From contig OY743172.1 in NCBI GenBank assembly GCA_963555705.1, forward strand, positions 17,111,446 through 17,175,445: a stretch of 64,000 nucleotides of DNA, written 5' to 3'. The position numbers and the translations under genes are program-made. Of this stretch, positions 1 to 8,679 are shown piece by piece; the first letter of the stretch is position 1; the number at the start of each line of letters is the position of its first letter. The DNA comes from Ligustrum vulgare (taxonomy: Eukaryota; Streptophyta; Magnoliopsida; Lamiales; Oleaceae). The notes under the pieces were generated by a model. It was given only the letters and a program-made list of their open reading frames with translations, was not told the origin of the DNA and searched no databases.

Positions 1-2
1 AG

Positions 3-752
3 TGGAAGGGCAAGGGTAGTGGTAGAGATGGAGATAAGTGCTTTCATTGTGGTAAAACGGGACACTTTAAGAAAGATTGCTACGAGTGGCTAAAGAAGAA
101 AGAGAGGCTGTGGGATGTAGCTCAAAGTAATACTGCTTTTGGGGCTTTTGGGAATGATGATGATCAATTGAGAGTGTTAAATGTGATGTTAGGTGAGCAG
201 AATCAAGAGTGGATACTTGACTCAGGGTGTTCCTATCATATGACCTCCCATAAAGCTTGGTTTAAGACCTATAGAGAGATAGATGGGGAGAATGTGTATT
301 TAGGGAATGGCGAGTCTTGTACTGTGATGGGAATAGGTGAAGTTGTGGTCAAGATGTATAATGGGATGGTTAGAGTTCTAACTGGGGTGAGGCATATACC
401 TGCTTTATCCAAAAATCTTATTTCTTTGAGCACATTGCATATGTCTGGTTTTCATCATGAAACAAAGAATGATAATATGTTAGTATGTAAAGGCAATGAC
501 ATTGTGATTAAAGGAATATTGAGAAATAGACTTTATTATATGCTTGGCACAACGGTAATTCAAGAACATTCATGCTCACACATAATTCAAAAGGATGACA
601 CTCAATTGAGGGACAAAATGATAGCCCATGAAGGAAATAAATTTCCTTGTATTTTTGTTACTGCTAACAATGTTGCAGGTTTAACTTCAAATTCACTTGA
701 AAGTGAGTTTTTGGAGGGTAAGGAGTTTGGAATAAACTCAAGTGACCAATGA
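3..752 (+). pseudogene. Ty1/copia gag-pol remnant (CCHC knuckle plus protease)
   Basis: An open frame enters from the left edge and runs to a TGA at 750-752. It encodes a retroviral-type zinc knuckle, C-x2-C-x4-H-x4-C (Cys codons at 39 and 48, His at 60, Cys at 78), at the end of gag. An aspartic protease start follows: WILDSGCSYHMTSHK, with the catalytic Asp codon at about 219. The next part resembles the region before integrase (IPALSKNLISLSTLHMSGF). The H-H-C-C zinc motif and integrase core expected next are missing, so this is an internally deleted, non-functional copy. The family call rests on the order knuckle, protease, pre-integrase, which is standard for plant copia. There is no ATG; the true gag start lies outside the window. 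Confidence 0.85.
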
Positions 753-1161
753 ACAAGTGGTCAAAGGTGTGGAGTTCAAAATCAGCTACAAAATAACGAT
801 TTTGATTCAGTTGTTGAGGAAGTTCAACAAGAAAATGATGAAGTTGTTGAAAATGATGGAGTTCAACAAGAAGCTACTCAAGAAAGCTTGTATGACTATC
901 TATTAGTCATGGATGGTGAAAGGAGGCAGGTAAACCCTAATCCTAGTTTTTATTCCATTAGTCTAAAAGAGTGTTCTCTTTTGACAGGTATTAAGGAATC
1001 TACAAGTTGTGGAGAAGCTAGGATGATTCAAAGTGTAATGCAAGTGAAGATGTTTTCTCCTGAACCATCAAGTCAAAAGGCTTGGAAGGATGAAAGCTTC
1101 CAAGAGGACTTTCAGAATAGGTGAAGGTAAATTTAGATTAGGTGGAGGTTTGGTTTAAGCC
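753..1161 (+). pseudogene. Copia pol hinge remnant after large internal deletion
   Basis: The same frame continues past the 750 TGA to a stop after codon 1124. It encodes an acidic Gln/Glu-rich stretch (VVEEVQQENDEVVENDG) and then YDYLLVMDGERRQVNPNPSFY. That second part resembles the acidic linker and R/K-P patch between integrase and reverse transcriptase of plant copia elements. The catalytic integrase and the whole RT/RNase H are absent, so about 3 kb of a normal element has been lost. No function is expected. Confidence 0.55.
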
Positions 1162-1173
1162 AAGGTGAAGGAA

Positions 1174-1655
1174 TGTGGGATTATTGGCTTAGAACCAAAC
1201 AAACAAGCCCTTAGAAATGCTATCTTGTTTAACATAAATTTGTGTGGCATTTCGAGGATTACTTAAAGTAATCGGGGGCAAAAATAAAAAAAGGGCTTAC
1301 GACCGTTAAAACCAATTGGGAAATAATTTTTAGTAATTGCATAAATTTGTTAAATTTTTTTACAAGTGAATTTTGGACTTGGGTATTTTTTATAAAATGT
1401 GCAACAAGTTTTTAAAGAGGTGGTGCATATTTCTCTAGAAAGTGGTTTTTCTAGTTTTCTCTCTACAAAAATATAACTTGTGATTTTTCTTCAAGAGAGT
1501 CAAGAAAAAGTTTATCTTCTTGATTGAATTGAGATTGCATGATTTTGATTTTCTCATTGGTATGGTCGTGAGCCTACATTTTCGGTCGGTATCGAATTCA
1601 TTATTTTGGCGTTCTTGGTATTCTTGATTTTGGAAATCAAGGTAAAGATCCTACA
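1174..1655 (+). repeat. Inferred 3' LTR of the decayed copia element
   Basis: A purine run AAGGTGAAGGAA (1162-1173), a plausible polypurine tract, sits directly before TGTGGGAT. The segment ends ATCCTACA at 1655, almost the inverse of its start, as expected for TG...CA LTR ends. The 5' LTR is outside the window, so the right boundary cannot be confirmed by comparison. If correct, the LTR is 482 bp. Confidence 0.45.
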
Positions 1656-2338
1656 AGTATGTATTAATACCTAAACTTGTAATAACAATACTTGCATAAA
1701 ACGGACCCTGGCCCCTTTCATAAATTAAATATCAAAATTGTACTGTTATATCGATACTTGCAGTAAAGAATTTGTATAAGATATTTTAGTGCAGGTTTAA
1801 CCTTCTTCTCTGAATCTTAAGTTCAATGCATCTCTCTTTGAAACAAATTGTACATATGGAACCCTTAATGTTTTTTTTTTAGTGTTTATCTCCATGTATC
1901 GATACATCTTTTTTACGATCATAACTTGCAAAATTCAAAATGTTGGATTGTCAAGGCATAACTGAATGTATCAAATATATACTAGATATCGATACATGCA
2001 ATGATATTATAGTATAACAATTTTGGAAAACTTTGAAATCAAATGTCGTAATGGTATCACCTCTTATACAATGACTTCATAATTATCTAAATTACTTAAT
2101 GATTTTATTTTCCTTCTGTTGTACTCTCTTTGTATTATAAAAATGAAAAAATTTATATGAAAAATTGTGTGCCACAAATTGTAAGATTGTTAAGCTAAGA
2201 AAAAAGAAAATACTAGGTATACACACTCACTTAAACACAAGACGTGTAAATACGTGCAATGACTATTTTGTCCTCATCTTATACATCTTGTGAGTAAGTC
2301 AATATTCACACCTAACAAAGTCCAAGAAAAAAACCTTT
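1656..2338. other. Intergenic, no gene seen
   Basis: AT-rich sequence with no supported ORF, terminal repeats or RNA gene. Confidence 0.6.
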
Positions 2339-2343
2339 GTCTG

Positions 2344-2551
2344 TGTTATAAATAATGTATATATGTGAATGACATAACCATTATATCCCTGTAAACTTTA
2401 CAATATTACGATTGTGCCATTGTCCACTCCTATAAATAGGAGCCTATACTTACCAATTTATTACACCAATTCTTGAAGAGAAATTCTCTCCTCTAAACTC
2501 TCTCCATTTCTCTCTCTATGTTGTTCTTATGATTTCGATGATTTTATAACA
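2344..2551 (+). repeat. 5' LTR with TATA-like promoter
   Basis: This 208-bp LTR matches 8467-8674 base for base by eye. It contains CTCCTATAAATAGGAG (TATAAATA at 2431-2438), a likely Pol II core promoter, followed by a CT-rich leader (TTCTCTCC..., 2480-2518). The same core is conserved in the related solo LTR at 60111-60294. Confidence 0.93.
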
Positions 2552-2573
2552 CGTTATCAGCACGAGTCTCTAA
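2552..2573 (+). other. Probable primer binding site region
   Basis: CGTTATCAGCACGAG immediately follows the 5' LTR, where a tRNA-derived primer pairs. It contains the TATCAG core seen next to many plant LTRs. I did not verify the complementary tRNA, so the exact primer is unassigned. Confidence 0.5.
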
Positions 2574-2702
2574 CCAATTGAGTAATAACGGGAGTATGCT
2601 CTACAGTTGCATCTAAATGATGAGCCTCTGTATCAGAAACCTGATTATTACTAACCAATGTTTCCTTTTCTCTCAAACTGAAAAAGAATGATTCTGTCCG
2701 AT

Positions 2703-2976
2703 CCAGATATCCGATCGACGATCGGCCACCGCCATCAGAACGGGCTTGTCAAGGAGAAGACTCGCCTAAAATTTGGCGCAGAACCAACGGCTGAAACAAA
2801 AGATATCGACCGAAGAAGAAAATCTGAAAAACTGTGCAAAAACAGATATCTGACCGAAAATTGAAATGCTTATTCCGGACGATTCTGAACTCCGATCGAC
2901 GATCGGCCAGCGGCATATCAACGGGTTTTTCTAGGAGAAGACTCGACTGAAATTTGGCGCAAATCCAACGGTTAAA
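2703..2976 (+). repeat. Tandem duplication in GC-rich leader of the retrotransposon
   Basis: The roughly 86-bp block starting TCCGATCGACGATCGGCCA at 2708 recurs at 2891 with a period of about 183 bp. Both copies run through GAGAAGACTCG and AAATTTGGCGCA to CCAACGG. CCGATCGACGATCGG is itself palindromic. The following 3000-3200 segment is GC-rich (3130-3175). Short ORFs here exist on both strands without recognisable domains, so I treat it as untranslated leader. Confidence 0.75.
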
Positions 2977-3489
2977 ACGGAAGTTATTGTCCGGAGAAGA
3001 AGATGCTGGCGGACTGAAAAATGATGATTCCGGCCAAACGGTTGATCTTTTGGAAAATCGGAGACCACCGGCATGTTCAGGACGCCGAGGCACATATTAT
3101 GGTGATGGGTCAATTTTTCCGATCACCGGCGCGTGGCGGCCGGCGGCGGCGGCGCGTGGCGGATCCGGCGATGACGAAAGGCAGTTTGTCCGTTTTGATG
3201 AATTGGATTTTTCTATGATCTTATTTTTCTGTTTTGTGCAGTTTTTAAAATATTCCGGCGGTCGAACATGGCGGTTTTCTTAAAAACTGTTTTTGGAGCA
3301 ATCCTGACGAGATTTTGAACTTCGGACCAAAAGTAAGTTTGTTCTAAATTAAATTTTAAACCTATTGACGGTTTCAATTTATTCATATGAGCAATATATT
3401 AAAATATGGACGATTTTGCCCTTAATAATACATACAAGTATAATAATCGTAAATTAACGATTAATATGTGATCAATTGAATTATATTAT

Positions 3490-3665
3490 GCTGCCACCTA
3501 CATGGTTGGTTTTACCACCTACATGGTTGGCTTTACCCGGTTTAATTATTTCATTATGTCGATTCTGCCTATATGGCCGGTTTAATTGTTTCATCTCGTT
3601 GATACCGTCTATATGGCTGGTTTAATTATTTCATCACGTTGACACCGCCTATATGATCGGTATAT
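3490..3665 (+). repeat. Iterated hairpins with TACAT/TATAT loops
   Basis: Five short units have the form ACC(N)3-TATAT/TACAT-(N)3GGT, for example CCACCTACATGGTTGG (twice) and ACCGTCTATATGGCTGGT. They are separated by a repeated TTTAATTATTTCAT spacer. The arms are near-complementary around a five-base loop, the same architecture as the CAGAA-loop hairpins downstream but with another loop sequence. Confidence 0.6.
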
Positions 3666-3814
3666 CAATTGAATACATATAAACACCTCAGTTGTTGGTT
3701 AATTCTAACATATTAGAGGGTTGTTGTCAACATATATACTTGGTGGTATAACCCCAGTATCGTTATTGTTAATATATATATACAATATTATTGTTATTTG
3801 ATACTTCATTAAAT

Positions 3815-4204
3815 GATACCAGAAGTTATCAATACTAAAGTTAGAAAATATTTTATCAAATGATACCAGAAGTTATCATTACCAAAAGGTTGATAAATAT
3901 TAATAAAATGTTTTATCCAATGGTACCAGAAGTTACCAATATCTGAATTTGAATGGGTGGATGAAAATTATTCAACAAGAGAATGTTGATGTATGATAAG
4001 ATAATATCACATGATAGCACGGATATAGCTAATGTGAAAATAATCTCATCAGTATTATGAGATGAATGTTAGATGATAAGTGCCTGGAAAAGTTCTTGCA
4101 CGAGCACTTATATATTCCAGAAGAAGTACATATTTACTCCAGAAGAAGTAAAAATTATCATCTAAACATACTGAAATGATATTATTATTGCTCCTGAAGA
4201 AGCA
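3815..4204 (+). repeat. CAGAA-loop hairpin array A
   Basis: Short palindromes with a shared loop: 3861-3878 (TGATA...TATCA), 3921-3938 (TGGTA...TACCA), 4133-4152 (TTTACT...AGTAAA), 4189-4204 (TGCT...AGCA, loop CCTGAAGA), and a near-perfect one at 3815-3830. A further 7-bp stem is ATCTCAT/ATGAGAT at 4043-4063 with loop CAGTATT. The first two stems differ by paired changes (A to G with T to C), so pairing is kept while sequence changes. Confidence 0.8.
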
Positions 4205-4474
4205 TAAACGAGACATACATGCAAAATGCAAAAGGGGAAAACATTTATGATCCTCAAAATTAGAGATGTGTTTCGGGAGTAGCCGTATCCTACCACCTCT
4301 GACCTTTTGAGGAAATAAAGAAAAAAGTGTGTTTCAAGAGTAAGAAATACTCCATACTCTACCACTTTAAATCTTTGAGGTACACAAGATTAATACATTG
4401 ATAAAATCCTAGAAATTTATGGTGTGTCTCAAGAGTGAGAATACTCCGTACTCTACCACCACCTATTCTAGAGT

Positions 4475-5128
4475 TCACAAAGATAAATTTACATTAACCG
4501 GACTCCATTTTCGCTTGATTCCCCTTCCTTGCGACCAATCTATCTTTACTCCTGCTGGATCTTGTATTGGAATATATGATTGCAACTTATCCAGCAGTTC
4601 CTCGATAGTAGGAGCAGAAATAAGGATTCTCCTAGAAAATGGAGATATGAATCCCTGTTCCACAGCATAATCAAGAAATGTTAGCAAACCATCAAAGAAA
4701 TTGTTTACATTTAAAAGCCCTATAGGCTTAGTATGGAGATCTAGTTGAGCCCATGAAGTAATATTAAAGATTTCTTCTAAAGTACCAAAACCTCCAGGCA
4801 GGGCTATGAAGGCATCAGAACCATATAACATGCAAGTTATGCGTTCATGGATAGATAAGGTTTGTACTTCATGCCCTCGTGTTTTGCCTGCAATATCAGC
4901 TAAAGGAGTAGGTATAACACCTATCACTCTTGCTTTCTCTACTAGAGCGGATTGTGAAACACAACCCATCAATCCACTGCTACCTCCTCCATACACGAGA
5001 GTGATACCTTTCTCTCCCAATTTCTTTCCTAAATCCACGGCTGCTTCTAGATACCCAAAACCTTTTCCCACTTTTGATCCACAAAATACACAGATAGTTT
5101 TGATCTGTCGAAATTTTGGTCCTTCCAT
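4475..5128 (-). CDS. LOG-like: LONELY GUY-like cytokinin riboside 5'-monophosphate phosphoribohydrolase
   Basis: Intact 217-residue ORF with its own ATG (rc of 5126-5128). LOG enzymes release active cytokinin bases from nucleotide precursors in one cytosolic step. Seen here: the Rossmann-like start ICVFCGS (12-18), VYGGGSSGLMG (45-55), catalytic Arg96 in IHER, and the LOG signature PGGFGTLEE (111-119), followed by SWAQLDLHTKPIGLLNV and a C-terminal ISAPTIEELL helix. Length is normal for the family. Oddities: plant LOG genes have several introns but this copy has none, suggesting capture through RNA. It lies antisense inside the LTR retrotransposon. The Lys that usually follows the catalytic Arg is Ile97, and the last 15 residues are unusually basic. 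Family membership is secure; activity and exact subclade are not. Confidence 0.9.
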   Translation of the reverse strand: MEGPKFRQIKTICVFCGSKVGKGFGYLEAAVDLGKKLGEKGITLVYGGGSSGLMGCVSQSALVEKARVIGVIPTPLADIAGKTRGHEVQTLSIHERITCMLYGSDAFIALPGGFGTLEEIFNITSWAQLDLHTKPIGLLNVNNFFDGLLTFLDYAVEQGFISPFSRRILISAPTIEELLDKLQSYIPIQDPAGVKIDWSQGRGIKRKWSPVNVNLSL

Positions 5129-5188
5129 TTTTGAAAGTAAAGAAGGAAAATGTTATTTTGGGATGCATGAACTATGAAAAATGTTTGG

Positions 5189-5198
5189 CTATTTAAAA
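5189..5198 (-). promoter_or_regulatory. Possible TATA element upstream of antisense LOG
   Basis: On the minus strand TTTTAAATAG lies about 61 nt before the LOG ATG. The matching ATTTAAATAG lies about 34 nt before the second antisense ORF (5957-5966). The shared 9-mer TTTAAATAG suggests each antisense gene has its own core promoter; position and sequence are the only evidence. Confidence 0.3.
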
Positions 5199-5377
5199 CC
5201 GAAAAACTTCACTATTTACTGGTCGTTTTTCGAAAAAGTGAAGATTTACTTTTGACAAAATCATCCTACTCACCTTTCGGCGATTTAATATTTTTAACCA
5301 GCCTTTATCAAAACTCGTGAAAGGAAACAGAAAAAAATATTTTATATGTGCATATATATCAAATGATTTACCTTGTA

Positions 5378-5923
5378 TTAATGCTGCATAGCCAAAGCAT
5401 CATTGTTTATAACAGCATGGCAAACAGGATCTTTTGCTATTATATTTTTGAGACTATATCTCTCTTTATCGCTGATGAATTTAGCCCATAAAGATAGTAG
5501 CTCACGCTGCACATATCCACTAGGGTGCGTCTCAAGAGTCAATCGGATATCATCCAATGACTCCTTACTCAGTCCACCCTTAATGAAGTCTATCTTATCA
5601 TCTCGATTTATGGATGAATATCCTATTGATTTACAACGGGTATCACATGTCCATCGAGCACATTTGTAGCAACTATTTAATCTTTTTGCTCTTCGCTTCT
5701 TTGCAAAAGTACTCTTACCTAAGCCAGGCTTGTGCTTAGAAAATGAATCTGGTAATTCACCAGCTAATCGAACTTTTGCTTCGATCAACCAGCGAACATC
5801 TTCTGGCATGCCATGATCCATCAGCAACCTCAATCTTTCGAGCCTAATTCGATAATTTTTTCTCAAATCATTTACTGGAAGATTGGAATAATATTTGCGA
5901 ATATTTGAAAGTATGATATCCAT
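5378..5923 (-). CDS. Unassigned basic Cys-rich protein, possibly nucleic-acid binding
   Basis: Intact 181-residue ORF starting at a real ATG, 249 bp upstream of and in the same direction as the LOG ORF, so the two form an antisense pair inside the retrotransposon. Residues 1-60 look helical and charged. KKRRAKR (75-81) is a strong nuclear-localisation or RNA-binding patch. It is followed at once by C85-x2-C88-x4-C93-x3-C97, a possible zinc ligand set, and then an IDFIKGG segment. The combination of a G-K-S-T start, Arg/Lys run, closely spaced Cys and later FI-x2-G recalls the small Cys-rich nucleic-acid-binding proteins of carla-type plant RNA viruses. That is only a pattern resemblance and could be chance. 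It is not a retroviral CCHC knuckle. I do not recognise a host family. Confidence 0.6.
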   Translation of the reverse strand: MDIILSNIRKYYSNLPVNDLRKNYRIRLERLRLLMDHGMPEDVRWLIEAKVRLAGELPDSFSKHKPGLGKSTFAKKRRAKRLNSCYKCARWTCDTRCKSIGYSSINRDDKIDFIKGGLSKESLDDIRLTLETHPSGYVQRELLSLWAKFISDKERYSLKNIIAKDPVCHAVINNDALAMQH

Positions 5924-5956
5924 TTTTTGATGGATCTAGCCTTCTTCCCAAATCAT

Positions 5957-5966
5957 CTATTTAAAT
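5957..5966 (-). promoter_or_regulatory. Possible TATA element upstream of the Cys-rich ORF
   Basis: ATTTAAATAG on the minus strand, about 34 nt before the ATG at 5923. It shares TTTAAATAG with the site upstream of LOG at 5189-5198. Confidence 0.3.
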
Positions 5967-6216
5967 GCATTATTCAACGCGTAAAAGAGCGACGGCTCCG
6001 CGTGTCAGTGATATGGATTCCATCAAGAAATAATGGAATAAATTATTGAAAAGGTGAGATAATATGCCATTACCTTTTTCGATATAAGGGAAGATTTTGC
6101 GACAAGATTGAGATTATGAGATATTTCCTTGGATATTGTACCTGATTTTTCGGTATACTAAAAGTAATAAAGGTATACTGATTTGAACTATATAGAATAC
6201 TGATGAAATAAATGTT

Positions 6217-7730
6217 GTATTGAACCAGAAGTTCATACATATGTACAAGTGAAATATCTTATTGAACCAGAAGTTCATACGTACAAGTGAAATATGTATA
6301 TAGTATGAACCAGAAGCTCATAAATGAAATATACATTGTATTGAACCAGAAGTTTAGCGATATTGTATTGAATCAAATATTCATACATAGAAATGAAATA
6401 AAACCGTATAGAACCAGAAGTTCTATAATAAACGGTTAGATTATCAAAAGTTCCAAATTATTTTCTATGAGAATAACTTATTCAGAAATTGTTTATCATA
6501 CAACAATATTCTATGTCAAACAGGGAATAGCTCAAGAAGCTTTATTATTTGTAAAAGTGCGATATGCATACACTCCACCAAAGCGCACTGAGATATATGA
6601 TTGAAATTACATCCCTAAAAGAATGACATGTGTTATGGCATTTTAGCCGATTGATAATATTTGAGAACATTATGGTGAAAACACGCCTGAAGCGTAATTA
6701 TGCCTGAAGCATAATGACTATCGATTCCAAAAATAAATATCTCTTGAATGATTGAAATGATTCCTTTGAGGCTAAATACTCAAAGTAAGTAAAAGGGACA
6801 TAGTCAAATGATGAGATATTCAGGTACCTGATGATAGAACATATAAAGAGATCTCTCCACGTTATATTGAGATGGAATCGATAAATAAGTCGACTGCATA
6901 CCCTCTTATGAAATAAGATTGATGAAATCATAATTCTTTGGCCAAGTATGAAACCCTAATGTAGGGATTATTGTTCAAGGACCTGAAGTCCAAATGCTTA
7001 AATGTGTAAAGCCAGTAATTATATGTACAAATGAAAAATATTTCACAGTCGTAAAAGACGACTAGTTGCGCGCGAAATTTTTCATAGAACTGGCATGACA
7101 TATGGTGGATAGACTATAGTCTAAATCACTAGCTTGAGCTCCTTGATATACCAATGAGTGAGATCAAAATGTATGATTCTCATCTCGGTACTTTGGGAGT
7201 ATTCTTTGATGTACCAGTTGATCGCGGTACGTTGGGATTTCAAGTAAAATGATTGTAGATTATATGTCGAAATTGATATCTATTTCAATGATTGATTATG
7301 CTCCTGCAAAATTAGAAATTGCAGTTTATAAAGTGTAAGAACATACATGTATAAATCATTGAAAGATTCAATATGCCCAGATTAGTATCACTATAGAATG
7401 ATACAAATGACTCCATGATATAATATGTTGAAAGTGAAATTGGAGTGTACTATTTATGACATCTGGGAAATTGATTATTCACTAGAAGTGAATACGAAAA
7501 TGAATATTCACCAGAAGTGAATTTGAAATTGATTATTCACTAGAAGTGAATTTGAAAATGAATATTTAATTATTCACTAGAAGTGAAAGATGCAATCTAT
7601 GAAAGTGAATTATAGATTTGATTATTCACCAGAAGTGAATTCTAAATTTGATTATTCACCAGAAGTGAAAAATACAATGAAAAGATTCGTGATTGCACCA
7701 ATATACATGTAATATTCCATGAAAGGAATA
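6217..7730 (+). repeat. CAGAA/CTGAA/TAGAA-loop hairpin array B
   Basis: More than a dozen hairpins with 4-8 bp stems and mostly five-base loops. CAGAA loops: 6217-6238, 6263-6277, 6304-6322, 6407-6427 (8-bp TATAGAAC/GTTCTATA), 7506-7522, 7624-7640, 7654-7669. CTGAA loops: 6683-6695 (ACGC/GCGT), 6697-6715 (ATTATGC/GCATAAT), 6979-6991 (GGAC/GTCC). TAGAA loops: 7477-7493, 7535-7551, 7572-7587. Other loops: CAAAT at 6365-6386, AAAAG at 7048-7062, ATGAAA at 7713-7730. Stems differ completely between loci yet stay complementary, and loops hold the form C/T-A/T-GAA. No protein is encoded here. Confidence 0.85.
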
Positions 7731-7740
7731 AATACGCGTT

Positions 7741-8434
7741 GCACTCTTTTTCCCTTAGCTGAGGTTTTGTCCCACAGGGTTTTCATAGCAAGTTTTTTTA
7801 ATGAGGCAACAGTTGAGGCGTATTGATGAAAATTAATGAGAATAATGCACTCTTTTTCCCTTCGCTGAGGTTTTGTCCCACAGGGTTTTCCTAGCAAGGT
7901 TTTTGAGGCATCATCATAGCTATCAACAAGCTATAATTCAGCAACACATTGGTATACTGGAATGATATCAACAAATGAAGAAAATCATACACATCTTATG
8001 AAGAATGTTATGATATCGACTACACACAAGAAGATTTTCATATATATTCCAGAAGAAAGATGATATCATTATTCAAAAGGTTCATGAATACTTGATTGCA
8101 CACTTCAGGGGGAGAATCATGCTGTCATGCTGTACTCTTTTTCCTTCGTCCAGGTTTTGTCCCACAGGGTTTTCCTGACAAGGTTTTAACGAGGCAGCGG
8201 CTTTACTCTTTTTCCTTCGTTCAGATTTTGTCCCATTGGGTTTTACTGACAAGGTTTTAACGAGGCAGCACTGAAGCACTGAAGAACTTCAAAGATTCAA
8301 TACATGATTTGTTCTACTTGAACATTAAGACTCAACGATTGACGATGGCCAATATCAGGGGGAGCAACTGTACTCTTTTTCCTTCGCTCAAGTTTTATCC
8401 CATTGGGTTTTCTTAGCAAGGTTTTAACGAGGCA
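7741..8434 (+). repeat. Five copies of a TTTTGTCCCA-containing repeat near the 3' LTR
   Basis: Copies at about 7741-7806, 7848-7910, 8132-8200, 8202-8270 and 8371-8434 share CTCTTTTTCCTTCG, then TTTTGTCCCACAGGGTTTTC, AGCAAGGTTTT and AACGAGGCA. A very similar block is common downstream of RNase H in plant copia elements (from memory), which supports copia ancestry for this pol-less element. The copies differ from each other by several bases, so the amplification predates the latest insertion. Confidence 0.75.
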
Positions 8435-8457
8435 GACAATTGCGTAATATGTCATTC

Positions 8458-8466
8458 AAGGGGGAG
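8458..8466 (+). other. Polypurine tract (plus-strand primer site)
   Basis: AAGGGGGAG abuts the 3' LTR, the position required for plus-strand priming. AGGGGGAG also occurs at 8107-8114 and 8357-8364, each just upstream of a TTTTGTCCCA repeat, so the tract appears to have been amplified with those repeats. Confidence 0.8.
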
Positions 8467-8674
8467 TGTTATAAATAATGTATATATGTGAATGACATAA
8501 CCATTATATCCCTGTAAACTTTACAATATTACGATTGTGCCATTGTCCACTCCTATAAATAGGAGCCTATACTTACCAATTTATTACACCAATTCTTGAA
8601 GAGAAATTCTCTCCTCTAAACTCTCTCCATTTCTCTCTCTATGTTGTTCTTATGATTTCGATGATTTTATAACA
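8467..8674 (+). repeat. 3' LTR
   Basis: Same 208 bp as 2344-2551 with no difference seen. Followed by the GTCTG target duplication at 8675-8679. Confidence 0.93.
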
Positions 8675-8679
8675 GTCTG

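Larger units (their letters stand above)
2344..8674 (+). mobile_element. Young non-autonomous LTR retrotransposon carrying two antisense genes
   Basis: Two LTRs (2344-2551 and 8467-8674) appear identical over 208 bp, begin TGTTATAA and end TTATAACA. GTCTG is duplicated at 2339-2343 and 8675-8679. A primer-binding-like segment follows the 5' LTR and a polypurine tract AAGGGGGAG precedes the 3' LTR, so the element is transcribed on the plus strand. The 5.9-kb interior has no gag, protease, integrase or reverse transcriptase. In order it holds a GC-rich duplicated leader, TATAT-loop hairpins, CAGAA-loop hairpins, an antisense LOG-type gene (4475-5128), an antisense Cys-rich ORF (5378-5923), more CAGAA/CTGAA hairpins, five copies of a TTTTGTCCCA-type repeat, and three polypurine-like tracts. 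LTR identity and an intact duplication mean recent insertion, so an autonomous partner must have acted in trans. The PPT/LTR style suggests copia, but without pol this is inference. Confidence 0.93.

Noticed and set aside
2749..3283. Several ORFs in the GC-rich leader of the retrotransposon
   Set aside because: Open on both strands because of duplicated GC-rich sequence; no recognisable domain or consistent frame.
7477..7669. CRISPR-like array because of repeated short palindromes
   Set aside because: Spacing and stem sequences vary, there are no unique equal-length spacers, and this is a plant retrotransposon.
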